A DNA stretch of 64,000 nt, from the NCBI RefSeq assembly GCF_039537665.1, contig NZ_BAABAY010000001.1:434001-498000 (forward strand), given 5' to 3'. Source of the stretch: Gaetbulibacter_A aestuarii. GTDB taxonomy: Bacteria; Bacteroidota; Bacteroidia; Flavobacteriales; Flavobacteriaceae. Positions 26,007 through 33,875 of the stretch are shown piece by piece. The translations under genes were made by a program, and so were the position numbers. The notes under the pieces were generated by a model. It ran no database searches and had not been told where the DNA came from. It saw only the letters and a program-made list of their open reading frames with translations. The number at the start of each line of letters is the position of its first letter. The first letter of the stretch is position 1.

Positions 26007-28874
26007 CTATAGTTTAAAGGACATTCTGGCAAATAAGAATCGGCCTCCAATACCGAATTGTTGTGAACGTCTAGACCAGTCAAAACGACCACCACTGCGG
26101 TTCGCTTCAATAGTACGGTCCGGATAAATATCAAAAAGGTTATTGGCTCCAACCGTAAAAGTTAAACTTTCCGAGGCTTTATATCCAAAAGATAAATCTG
26201 TTACCACTTTAGAACCGTAAACTTGTTGATTAGCTACCGTTGATGTCGCTTCTGAAACTTCTCCAAAGAAAACATTTCTCAAGAATACGACCCATTTACC
26301 GGAAGAATAACTATTAGTTAAATTGATCTTGGTACGAGGCACCGCGGCTTCCAGATATATTCTACTATCTTCAGGGAAGTATGTGTCAACAAGACCTGCA
26401 TTTACCAAAACCTGAGAGGCTTTGATAGGGCCTACCTGTTGGGTTTTAGATAAGGTTGCTGAAAGATCACTTTTCAATCTGCCATTCGTGCCTATCGGTG
26501 TTTTATGAGTAATCACAACATCCAAACCTTTTGATTCAGTGTTGATAGCGTTAGCAAAGAAAGAGGCTGCCGAGGCATTAGCCTGAGATAATAAATTATC
26601 CAATTCAGAACCCGTACCGGGACCTCTAAACTGACCTGTGTAAACAACGCGATCATCGATAGCTACAAAATAACCATCAACCGTAAATTCAAGATTGGCA
26701 TCCGGCATTTTAGCTGTAAAACCCAAACTCACACTTTTTGAAGTCTCCTGTTTCAATTCAGGAATACCCAATAATTTAGCGGCTCTACTGTCGTTAGCAA
26801 AAGTTCCAACCTCAACAGGAATACCATCCTGGAATATAGTAGAGGTGGAATTGAAATACAACTGGTGCAAAGACGGCGCTCTGAATCCAGTATTCAAAGC
26901 AGCTCGAATATTAAAGTTTTCAGCAGCTTTGATCCGTGTGGCTAATTTGAAATTGGTTGTTGAACCAAAATCTGAATAATTTTCAAAACGAGTCGCGAAG
27001 CTTACCAGAAATGCATCGGTAAGATCGGCTTCCAGGTCAATATATCCTGCAATACTGTTACGTCCTCTGGATAATTCATTTTTCGGGCTAAAGCCTGGAA
27101 ATACCTGTGAACCACCTGGTCTCGCGCTTCCAAAAAAGTCTACCGCAGGATTTTGGGATGGCAATACAATGAGTTCCCCTTCCTGAGTATATTGACCCCA
27201 AGAGGCTTCCTCACCGGCAACAATTTGATAATTTTCAAGTCGGTACTCAGCACCAAAGGCCACGTTCAAACCATCAAAAATATCATCAAAAAATTGACTG
27301 ATGTCTAAATTCACTGTGTTTTGCATAAAGTTAAAACCTCCGGCATCAAATACGGTTGGCGATGCTTTTTGAAGTGACGCGTTAAAGGTGTTTCCGATAG
27401 TATATAAAAACTCGTTCTTACCATAGGTATTGCTGAAGTCTACATTCCAATCGTTCACCATCCCTTTAATGCCAACAGATACTGATTTATCAGTGATCGT
27501 AGAGTTGATCTCAGGTAAGAATCCATTGATGTAAGCCGGTGTATAAGTTCTACTTTGATTAGGTAATCTATAGAATCCGGCAGAATTACCGTTTCTCGAA
27601 CTTATTCCCGCAAATGAATACAATTCGGTTCCTGCATCATCAAGTGGTATGGCCATGTTTGCAAAAAACCGACCGCCACGAATTTCAGACTGACCCACAC
27701 GCATATTAAAATCACTTCGGGTTAAACCTCGTGCCGATAATTCTTGCATAGTGTTATCAGCACCTAATATATCTTGTAATTCCGGTTTGGTGGTTGCGCC
27801 ATTCAAATTGATACCGGCCTGATTTGCATAATTAATAACATCATCAACATTGTCGTCTAATAAAAGAGATAGGTCATAACCATCATTGTTAGCAAAGCGT
27901 TCTACCGTGTTATACAAATTGAAAACAGTTCCTTCCCATTCTTTCATTCTACTGTAATAGTTTCTAAAATCGAAATCTCCTGTGAAATTGATGTAACCGC
28001 CTTTTTCACCCAGTTTCAATCCAAAATTGGTGGACACATTTACGGTTTCACCATCCACACCTCCGGTTTGATCATTGGCATTTTTAGTGAAATGCGCTCC
28101 GGAAGTCACATTTACACTCAACTCGTTCGTAGTTTCTTTAAGAACAATATTGATCACACCTGCAATGGCATCAGAACCATATTGCGCCGCAGCACCATCA
28201 CGCAATACTTCGATACGCTGAATAGCTGCCGTAGGAATAGCATTTAAATCGGTTCCCACACTACCTCGACCAAAAGTTCCGTTTACGTTTACTAATGAAG
28301 AATTGTGACGTCTTTTCCCGTTGATCAGAACCAAAACCTGATCTGGCCCGAGACCGCGCAATGACGCCGGATCAATGTGGTCCGTACCATCAGAAATGGT
28401 TTGAGTGTTCGAAGTGAATGAAGGTGCTACATAATTAAGCATCTGGTTTAAATTCACCTGGGGTCCTGCGGAAGTAAGTTCTGTAACATCAATAATATCC
28501 ACAGGAACCGGAGTATCAATGGCTGTCCTACTTGGGTTTCTAGACCCAATAAGAACCACCTCTTGCAGGGCAACCCCTTCCGCCATGGTAATAATTATAT
28601 TCGTTGCTGAACTTACTGAAACTTCTTTTGTTTCATATCCAACCGTCGACACTACCAAAGTAGCCGGAAAAGATTTAACCTCAATACTAAAGTTTCCGTC
28701 AAAGTCGGAAATGGTACCATTCGTTGTACCTTTAACAACAATATTAGCACCGGGTAATGGTGTTTGCCCATCTGCCTCTGTTACAGTACCAGTAACTGTA
28801 CCTTGTGCCATCACAGCGATGGGAACAAAGAAAAGCAGATAGAAAAACAACTTAGAGTGTAATAATTTTTTCAT
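26007..28874 (-). CDS. TonB-dependent outer-membrane receptor
   Basis: 955 residues. Signal peptide 1-23 (VAMAQ), a carboxypeptidase-regulatory-like domain at about 26-105 (GTVTEADGQTPLPGANIVVK), a plug domain at about 115-240 (GLGPDQVLVLINGKRRHNSS; IQRIEVLRDGAAAQYGSDAIAGVINIVL), and a 22-stranded barrel ending in the aromatic strand FARMSFKL. Substrate unknown. No SusD-like partner is next to it, so it is not a typical glycan locus. Single gene between the lysR terminator and the aspS promoter. The plug is strongly conserved, so the gene is intact. Confidence 0.93.
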   Translation of the reverse strand: MKKLLHSKLFFYLLFFVPIAVMAQGTVTGTVTEADGQTPLPGANIVVKGTTNGTISDFDGNFSIEVKSFPATLVVSTVGYETKEVSVSSATNIIITMAEGVALQEVVLIGSRNPSRTAIDTPVPVDIIDVTELTSAGPQVNLNQMLNYVAPSFTSNTQTISDGTDHIDPASLRGLGPDQVLVLINGKRRHNSSLVNVNGTFGRGSVGTDLNAIPTAAIQRIEVLRDGAAAQYGSDAIAGVINIVLKETTNELSVNVTSGAHFTKNANDQTGGVDGETVNVSTNFGLKLGEKGGYINFTGDFDFRNYYSRMKEWEGTVFNLYNTVERFANNDGYDLSLLLDDNVDDVINYANQAGINLNGATTKPELQDILGADNTMQELSARGLTRSDFNMRVGQSEIRGGRFFANMAIPLDDAGTELYSFAGISSRNGNSAGFYRLPNQSRTYTPAYINGFLPEINSTITDKSVSVGIKGMVNDWNVDFSNTYGKNEFLYTIGNTFNASLQKASPTVFDAGGFNFMQNTVNLDISQFFDDIFDGLNVAFGAEYRLENYQIVAGEEASWGQYTQEGELIVLPSQNPAVDFFGSARPGGSQVFPGFSPKNELSRGRNSIAGYIDLEADLTDAFLVSFATRFENYSDFGSTTNFKLATRIKAAENFNIRAALNTGFRAPSLHQLYFNSTSTIFQDGIPVEVGTFANDSRAAKLLGIPELKQETSKSVSLGFTAKMPDANLEFTVDGYFVAIDDRVVYTGQFRGPGTGSELDNLLSQANASAASFFANAINTESKGLDVVITHKTPIGTNGRLKSDLSATLSKTQQVGPIKASQVLVNAGLVDTYFPEDSRIYLEAAVPRTKINLTNSYSSGKWVVFLRNVFFGEVSEATSTVANQQVYGSKVVTDLSFGYKASESLTFTVGANNLFDIYPDRTIEANRSGGRFDWSRRSQQFGIGGRFLFARMSFKL

Positions 28875-29055
28875 AATCAGTATGGTTTAATTAATTAATA
28901 ATTGAAGAATTTACGGATTTTATTCTAAGTAGTCTTCCTGTTTTATTAATTTTTTGCATAATATTCTGTGTTTTAACATTTTTAATGAAAATATTTCATA
29001 ATATAAATCATTAAAATATCCCTGGATTTGTTAGTTTTTTGAAAAGATATCTTAC

Positions 29056-29063
29056 TAAATTTG
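29056..29063 (+). promoter_or_regulatory. -7 promoter element of aspS
   Basis: TAAATTTG matches TAnnTTTG, 55 bp before the aspS ATG. The -33 half is not clear. Confidence 0.5.
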
Positions 29064-29118
29064 CACTTTTATTCTACACCAGTATTTTTAATTTGTAGGG
29101 TGATAAAATTTTACAACA

Positions 29119-30873
29119 ATGTATAGAAGTCATAACTGTGGTGCATTGCATGCAGCACACGTCAATAAAACGGTTACATTAGCCGGCTGGGTTCAGAAAA
29201 TCAGAGACAAAGGGTTTATCGTTTGGGTCGATCTTCGCGATCGCTATGGTATTACGCAATTGGTTTTTGATGAAGAGCGTACACCAAAAAATATCATGGA
29301 ACAAGCGCAAGATCTTGGCCGTGAATTTGTGATTCAGGTTACCGGAACTGTTATTGAACGCGCTTCTAAAAACCCCAATCTTCCAACAGGAGATATTGAA
29401 ATCCTGGTTTCAGAATTGAATATTCTTAATGCAGCATTGCTTCCTCCGTTTACTATTGAAGATAAAACCGATGGTGGTGAAGAATTGCGCATGAAATACC
29501 GCTACCTCGATATTCGCCGAAATCCGGTTAAGAAAAATTTGATTTTCAGGCATAAGGTAACCCAAGCGGTTAGAACCTATCTTTCAAATGAAGATTTTAT
29601 AGAGATCGAAACACCGTATTTGATCAAATCGACACCGGAAGGCGCCCGTGATTTTGTTGTGCCCTCGCGCATGAATCCGGGACAATTTTACGCCTTACCG
29701 CAATCGCCACAAACCTTTAAACAACTCCTTATGGTTGGTGGTATGGATAAGTATTTTCAAATTGTTAAATGCTTTAGAGATGAAGATCTACGTGCCGATC
29801 GTCAGCCCGAGTTTACACAGATCGACTGTGAAATGGCATTTATCGATCAGGAAGATATTTTAAACACATTTGAAGGTTTAACACGTTATTTACTTAAAGA
29901 AATTAATGGTGTTACCGTTGATAAATTTCCGAGAATGACTTACGACGAAGCCATGCGTTTGTATGGCAACGACAAACCGGATATCCGTTTTGGGATGACC
30001 TTCGGGGAATTAAATGCAGTAGCCCAACATAAAGACTTTAATGTATTCAATTCAGCAGAATTAGTTGTTGGTATCGCCGTTCCCGGCGGAAATAGTTTCA
30101 CCAGAAAAGAGATCGACAATTTGATCGACTGGGTAAAACGTCCACAAATTGGCGCCATGGGCATGGTTTATTGCCGTGTAAATGAAGACGGAACTTATAA
30201 ATCTTCGGTAGATAAATTCTACGACCAGAACGATCTTGCCAAATGGGCAGAAGCTATTAATGCAAAACCGGGCGACCTGATCTGTGTACTTTCCGGCGAA
30301 GCCGAAAAAGTGCGTCCGCAACTCAGCGCGTTACGTATGGAATTAGCAGAGCGTCTGGGGTTACGCAAGCCCAATGAATTTGCACCGCTTTGGGTTATTG
30401 ATTTCCCTTTATTGGAATGGGACGAAGAGACGGAGCGCTACCACGCCATGCATCACCCGTTCACGGCACCAAAAGCAGAGCAGATCGAATTATTAAAAAC
30501 CGATCCCGGAGCTGTAAAAGCGAATGCCTACGACCTCGTTCTTAATGGAAATGAAATTGGTGGCGGATCTATTAGAATTCATGACAAGGCCACACAATCC
30601 TTGATGTTCGATTATTTAGGTTTTACTCCTGAAGAAGCCAAAGCACAATTCGGTTTTTTAATGGATGCCTTTCAATATGGTGCTCCACCTCATGGCGGTT
30701 TAGCCTTTGGTCTGGATCGTTTGGTTGCCATTTTAGGCGGACAAGAAACCATTAGAGATTTCATTGCATTTCCAAAAAATAATAATGGTCGCGATGTGAT
30801 GATCGATGCGCCAGCGCCTATCGACGATGTGCAACTTGAAGACCTTAACTTGAAACTAAATTTAAAATCTTAA
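29119..30873 (+). CDS. aspS: Aspartate--tRNA ligase
   Basis: 584 residues, bacterial-type class IIb synthetase. N-terminal anticodon-binding OB fold (1-105; VTLAGWVQKIRDKGFIVWVDL). The catalytic core has motif 2 FRDEDLRADRQPEFTQID and motif 3 GLAFGLDRLVAIL. The GAD insertion domain typical of bacterial AspRS lies at about 285-410. It charges tRNA-Asp. Since asnS is also present at the left edge, a discriminating enzyme is expected. Transcription ends at the hairpin at 30881. Confidence 0.97.
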   Translation: MYRSHNCGALHAAHVNKTVTLAGWVQKIRDKGFIVWVDLRDRYGITQLVFDEERTPKNIMEQAQDLGREFVIQVTGTVIERASKNPNLPTGDIEILVSELNILNAALLPPFTIEDKTDGGEELRMKYRYLDIRRNPVKKNLIFRHKVTQAVRTYLSNEDFIEIETPYLIKSTPEGARDFVVPSRMNPGQFYALPQSPQTFKQLLMVGGMDKYFQIVKCFRDEDLRADRQPEFTQIDCEMAFIDQEDILNTFEGLTRYLLKEINGVTVDKFPRMTYDEAMRLYGNDKPDIRFGMTFGELNAVAQHKDFNVFNSAELVVGIAVPGGNSFTRKEIDNLIDWVKRPQIGAMGMVYCRVNEDGTYKSSVDKFYDQNDLAKWAEAINAKPGDLICVLSGEAEKVRPQLSALRMELAERLGLRKPNEFAPLWVIDFPLLEWDEETERYHAMHHPFTAPKAEQIELLKTDPGAVKANAYDLVLNGNEIGGGSIRIHDKATQSLMFDYLGFTPEEAKAQFGFLMDAFQYGAPPHGGLAFGLDRLVAILGGQETIRDFIAFPKNNNGRDVMIDAPAPIDDVQLEDLNLKLNLKS

Positions 30874-30880
30874 CACTAAT

Positions 30881-30905
30881 ATCCTGCTCACGCAGGATTT
30901 TTTTA
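30881..30905 (+). terminator. Terminator of aspS
   Basis: ATCCTGC, loop TCAC, GCAGGAT followed by a run of T. The clc ATG begins 11 bp further on, so its promoter must overlap this region or read through it. Confidence 0.85.
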
Positions 30906-30916
30906 TAGTTTTAATT

Positions 30917-32701
30917 ATGCCAGCAAAAACATTATATAAACGCATTCTTATCTGGAGAGCCAAACATATCTCTCAAAAGCAGTTTGTATATATTTTAAGT
31001 ATCATGGTTGGTTTTTTATCTGGCTTTGGTGCCGTAGTTTTAAAAAACTTAACCCACTTTATACAACATATACTCGAGGGTAATTTAGTACAAGAGTATC
31101 ATCATGCCTTTTACTTTTTGTTTCCCATCATTGGTTTTGCCATTGTGTATTTAGTAATGAAATATGTAACCAGACATAAAGTAAGTCACGGGATACCTTC
31201 CACGCTTTATGCCATCGCCAAACGCAAGGGTATCATGCGCCGTTTTCAAATGTATGGGTCTATTTTAACGGCGCCCCTTACGGTAGGTTTTGGTGGGTCT
31301 GTTGGACTCGAGGGACCAACCGTAGCCACAGGAGCTGCCATTAGTTCCAATTTATCGCGCATGTTCCATATGAACCAAAGAACGCGAAACTTACTTATTG
31401 GCTGTGCTGCTGCCGGTGCCTTGTCTTCAATTTTCAAAGCACCTATTGCCGCCATTATTTTTGCCATTGAGGTTTTTAGTTTAGATCTTACACTGGCTTC
31501 CATGTTACCGCTTTTACTGGCGTCCTTATCAGGTATTTTCACTTCCTATTTCTTCTTCGGAAATGATGTGTTATTGCCATTTAAAATAGTGGATAAATTT
31601 ACGCTGGCCGATATGCCATTTTATGCTGCTCTGGGAATTATCGCTTCGTTAACCTCCATGTATTTTACGGAAGCCTACAGCCGTATTCAAAATCAATTCA
31701 ATAAAATTGACTCCCCCATTAAACAATTCATTGTTGGTGGTATTTTAATTGGAGTCCTTATCTTTTTCATTCCACCCCTTTACGGTGAGGGTTACGAAGT
31801 AATTAACAACCTCATCGCCGGCCGACCGGAACAAGCCCTGGAAAATAATATCCTCAACCTGGATGTGTCAAACATCTGGGTAGTTATTGCTTTGTTAGCA
31901 GGTTTGGTATTTTTTAAGATCATCGCGAGTGCCATCACCTTTGGCGCCAATGGCGTTGGTGGTATATTCGCGCCTACCTTATTTATGGGTAGTATCATGG
32001 GGAATTGCATTGCCAAAATAATAAACCACAGTGGTATCGGAATTTCCGTATCCGAAAGTAATTTTACACTGGTAGGTATGGCAGGTTTAATGGCCGGCGT
32101 GCTTCAAGCTCCTTTAACGGCAATATTCCTGATTGCAGAACTTACTGGTGGTTACGACTTGTTTATTCCGCTCATGCTAACCGCGACCATCTCCTTTGGG
32201 ATTACGAAGTACTTCTACCGCCACTCTGTTTATTCCATGGAATTGGGTAAAAAAGGCGAGCTCATTACACACGATAAAGATCACGCCGTACTTACACTTA
32301 TGGATATCAATACCGTGGTAGAAACCAATTTTATTCCGGTAACTGCAAAAATGACCCTTGGCGACATTGTCCATAAAGCCGTGGTAAAATCCAAACGAAA
32401 TATTTTCCCGGTTATTAATGAAAAGGATAAATCATTGGTAGGTGTTATTTTACTGGACGACATCAGGCCGATCATGTTCGATCAAACCCTTTATGACGAG
32501 GTTACGGCTACCGAGGTTATGCAAGATCCACCGGAGATTATCGATATGGAAAAAGACCGTATGACGGTAATCATGAAAAAATTTCAGGATAGTGGCGCAT
32601 GGAATTTACCGGTGCTTAAAAACGGCGCTTACGTAGGTTTTATCTCCAAATCCAAACTCCTTACCGCCTACCGTCGCAAACTTATAAATCTCACGAACTA
32701 A
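30917..32701 (+). CDS. CLC family chloride channel/transporter with CBS pair
   Basis: 594 residues. Membrane domain (about 20-425) with the CLC selectivity motifs SHGIP (90-94), GSVGLEGP (127-134, gating Glu132) and GGIFAP. At the position of the internal proton glutamate of E. coli ClcA (IIEE) this protein has FAIEV, so Val186 replaces it, as in true channels. Two CBS domains (about 450-520 and 530-590) fill the cytosolic C-terminus and may bind nucleotides. It probably moves chloride or another anion without strict proton coupling (inference). Its stop overlaps the next ATG by 1 bp. Confidence 0.93.
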   Translation: MPAKTLYKRILIWRAKHISQKQFVYILSIMVGFLSGFGAVVLKNLTHFIQHILEGNLVQEYHHAFYFLFPIIGFAIVYLVMKYVTRHKVSHGIPSTLYAIAKRKGIMRRFQMYGSILTAPLTVGFGGSVGLEGPTVATGAAISSNLSRMFHMNQRTRNLLIGCAAAGALSSIFKAPIAAIIFAIEVFSLDLTLASMLPLLLASLSGIFTSYFFFGNDVLLPFKIVDKFTLADMPFYAALGIIASLTSMYFTEAYSRIQNQFNKIDSPIKQFIVGGILIGVLIFFIPPLYGEGYEVINNLIAGRPEQALENNILNLDVSNIWVVIALLAGLVFFKIIASAITFGANGVGGIFAPTLFMGSIMGNCIAKIINHSGIGISVSESNFTLVGMAGLMAGVLQAPLTAIFLIAELTGGYDLFIPLMLTATISFGITKYFYRHSVYSMELGKKGELITHDKDHAVLTLMDINTVVETNFIPVTAKMTLGDIVHKAVVKSKRNIFPVINEKDKSLVGVILLDDIRPIMFDQTLYDEVTATEVMQDPPEIIDMEKDRMTVIMKKFQDSGAWNLPVLKNGAYVGFISKSKLLTAYRRKLINLTN

Positions 32702-32943
32702 TGAAATACATTATCTGGATATTTTTTATCGCCTCCATGGGTAGCATCATTGCAGGTTTTGCCATGCCGGGCGGCCATAATGAATTGCTTATCGGTCTTG
32801 GTGTGGTAGGATTATTCGTTGTGGTTTTCCCATTGTTTTCCTGGTATCGCTGGAAAGATAAAGATATCAAAGACTACATGATCACCAAAGAAAGTCTCGA
32901 TCGTATGCGCGAAAATCAAAAATCCGAAAAAAAGCATAAATAA
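32701..32943 (+). CDS. Small two-helix membrane protein coupled to clc
   Basis: 80 residues. Two hydrophobic segments (about 3-22 and 28-48) are followed by a basic, charged tail (EKKHK end). No known family. The ATG overlaps the clc TAA by one base, so it is very likely translated with the channel and might modulate it; function not known. After its stop the sequence enters a repeat block. Confidence 0.7.
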   Translation: MKYIIWIFFIASMGSIIAGFAMPGGHNELLIGLGVVGLFVVVFPLFSWYRWKDKDIKDYMITKESLDRMRENQKSEKKHK

Positions 32944-32945
32944 GT

Positions 32946-33062
32946 TTTGGGCGTTCCCCCGCCGATGGCGTGGTCGGGCTATACGCTGCAAGTCCTCGCT
33001 CGTACCTCGCTGTGGGCTTTCCGCTACTATCCCTGCCTGCCGGCAGGCAGGCCTAACGCGGG
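32946..33062. repeat. Dispersed intergenic repeat with GC-rich palindrome (copy 1)
   Basis: GC-rich non-coding block beginning TTGGGCGTTCCCCC and ending CCTAACGCGGG. It contains a perfect 20-bp palindrome at 33032-33051 (CCTGCCTGCC and its complement). A related, shorter copy lies at 57296-57400. Base composition differs sharply from the AT-rich surroundings. Blocks of the type GGGCGTT...CCTAACGC occur after genes in many Bacteroidota genomes, from memory. Confidence 0.8.
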
Positions 33063-33094
33063 CATTTTTGCCAAAGTCAGAAACTAGACAATAT

Positions 33095-33364
33095 TTCGTC
33101 ATTCCCGCGAAGGCAGGAATCTATTTTAAAAGATTACCACGTCGCTCCGCTCCTCGTAATGACAATAAGAAACGTCATTGCAAGCATATCGAAGCCATCT
33201 GTTTATTGTAAAATCCTTCTTGTCATTCCCGCGAAGGCGGGAATCTGCATGATGAGCTAACCACGTCACTAAACTCCTCGTAATGATGAAAAGAACCGTC
33301 ATTGCGAGTGAAACGAAGCAATCTGTTCCTGAGATTACCACGTCGTGATACTCCTCGTAATGAC
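33095..33364. repeat. Array of GTCATT-type intergenic repeats
   Basis: Alternating modules: GTCATTCCCGCGAAGGCAGG (33099) and a sister copy at 33222 with GGCGGG; GTCATTGC...GAAGC-ATCTG at 33173 and 33299; and inverted modules CCACGTCGCTCC..CTCCTCGTAATGA at 33137, 33261 and 33338. Direct modules end in AATCTG. Three near-identical composite units of about 120 bp can be drawn. No ORF of substance. Related modules recur at 38519-38760. Confidence 0.8.
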
Positions 33365-33366
33365 AC

Positions 33367-33816
33367 TTAATTCAAGTTACGCCTTTCAATAAAGAACCGC
33401 TTTAACAATTGTGAAGCCCCTTCTGCCATAACGCCCCCTTTCATTTTGGTCTTCGGATGCAGTTTGGTTTTAAGATTTATACAACCCCGTTCTTCATCGC
33501 GAGCACCATAAACAATTTTAGATATCTGACTCCAGTAAAGCGCTCCGGCACACATTTGACAAGGTTCAAGCGTCACATAAAGCGTGCAATTCAATAAATA
33601 TTTCCCTCCTAAAAAATTGGCCGCCGAAGTTATCGCCTGCATTTCAGCATGAGCAGTAACATCATTCAAGGTTTCCGTTAAATTATGGCCTCGGGCAATC
33701 ACTTTATCACCAATAACGATTACGGCCCCAACCGGAATTTCACCTTTCTCGAAAGCCAACTCGGCTTCCTGCAAGGCCTTTTTCATAAAGTAATTATCAT
33801 CAAAAGGTTGTATCAT
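33367..33816 (-). CDS. tadA: tRNA-specific adenosine-34 deaminase
   Basis: 149 residues, the usual TadA size. Zinc-site residues: His56 and Glu58 in HAE, Cys86 and Cys89 in PCQMC. It converts adenosine to inosine at the wobble position of tRNA-Arg(ACG). The extended C-terminal helix (SQLLKRFFIERR) is typical of tRNA deaminases rather than cytidine or guanine deaminases. It lies downstream of the M36 peptidase on the same strand but behind a terminator. Confidence 0.92.
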   Translation of the reverse strand: MIQPFDDNYFMKKALQEAELAFEKGEIPVGAVIVIGDKVIARGHNLTETLNDVTAHAEMQAITSAANFLGGKYLLNCTLYVTLEPCQMCAGALYWSQISKIVYGARDEERGCINLKTKLHPKTKMKGGVMAEGASQLLKRFFIERRNLN

Positions 33817-33831
33817 AAAAACAAAAATAAA

Positions 33832-33857
33832 AAAAAAGAGCCGTTAAGGCTCTTTTT
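33832..33857. terminator. Terminator after the M36 peptidase gene
   Basis: AAAAAGAGCC, loop GTTAA, GGCTCTTTTT, with a long T-run on the minus strand. It separates the peptidase gene from tadA. Confidence 0.88.
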
Positions 33858-33875
33858 CAAATAGCATTAAACTAT

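Noticed and set aside
26007..28874. Polysaccharide utilisation locus
   Set aside because: The TonB receptor has no SusD-like neighbour and no carbohydrate-active enzyme or sulfatase nearby.
32812..33102. 96-codon minus-strand ORF spanning the clc-linked gene and the GC-rich repeat
   Set aside because: Composition comes from the repeat and it overlaps the coupled small gene; no domain.
33126..33341. 71-codon minus-strand ORF within the repeat array
   Set aside because: Entirely made of the repeat modules; the translated text only reflects them.
33095..33364. CRISPR array
   Set aside because: Units are composite, partly inverted, differ in length, and have no uniform spacers; no cas genes nearby.
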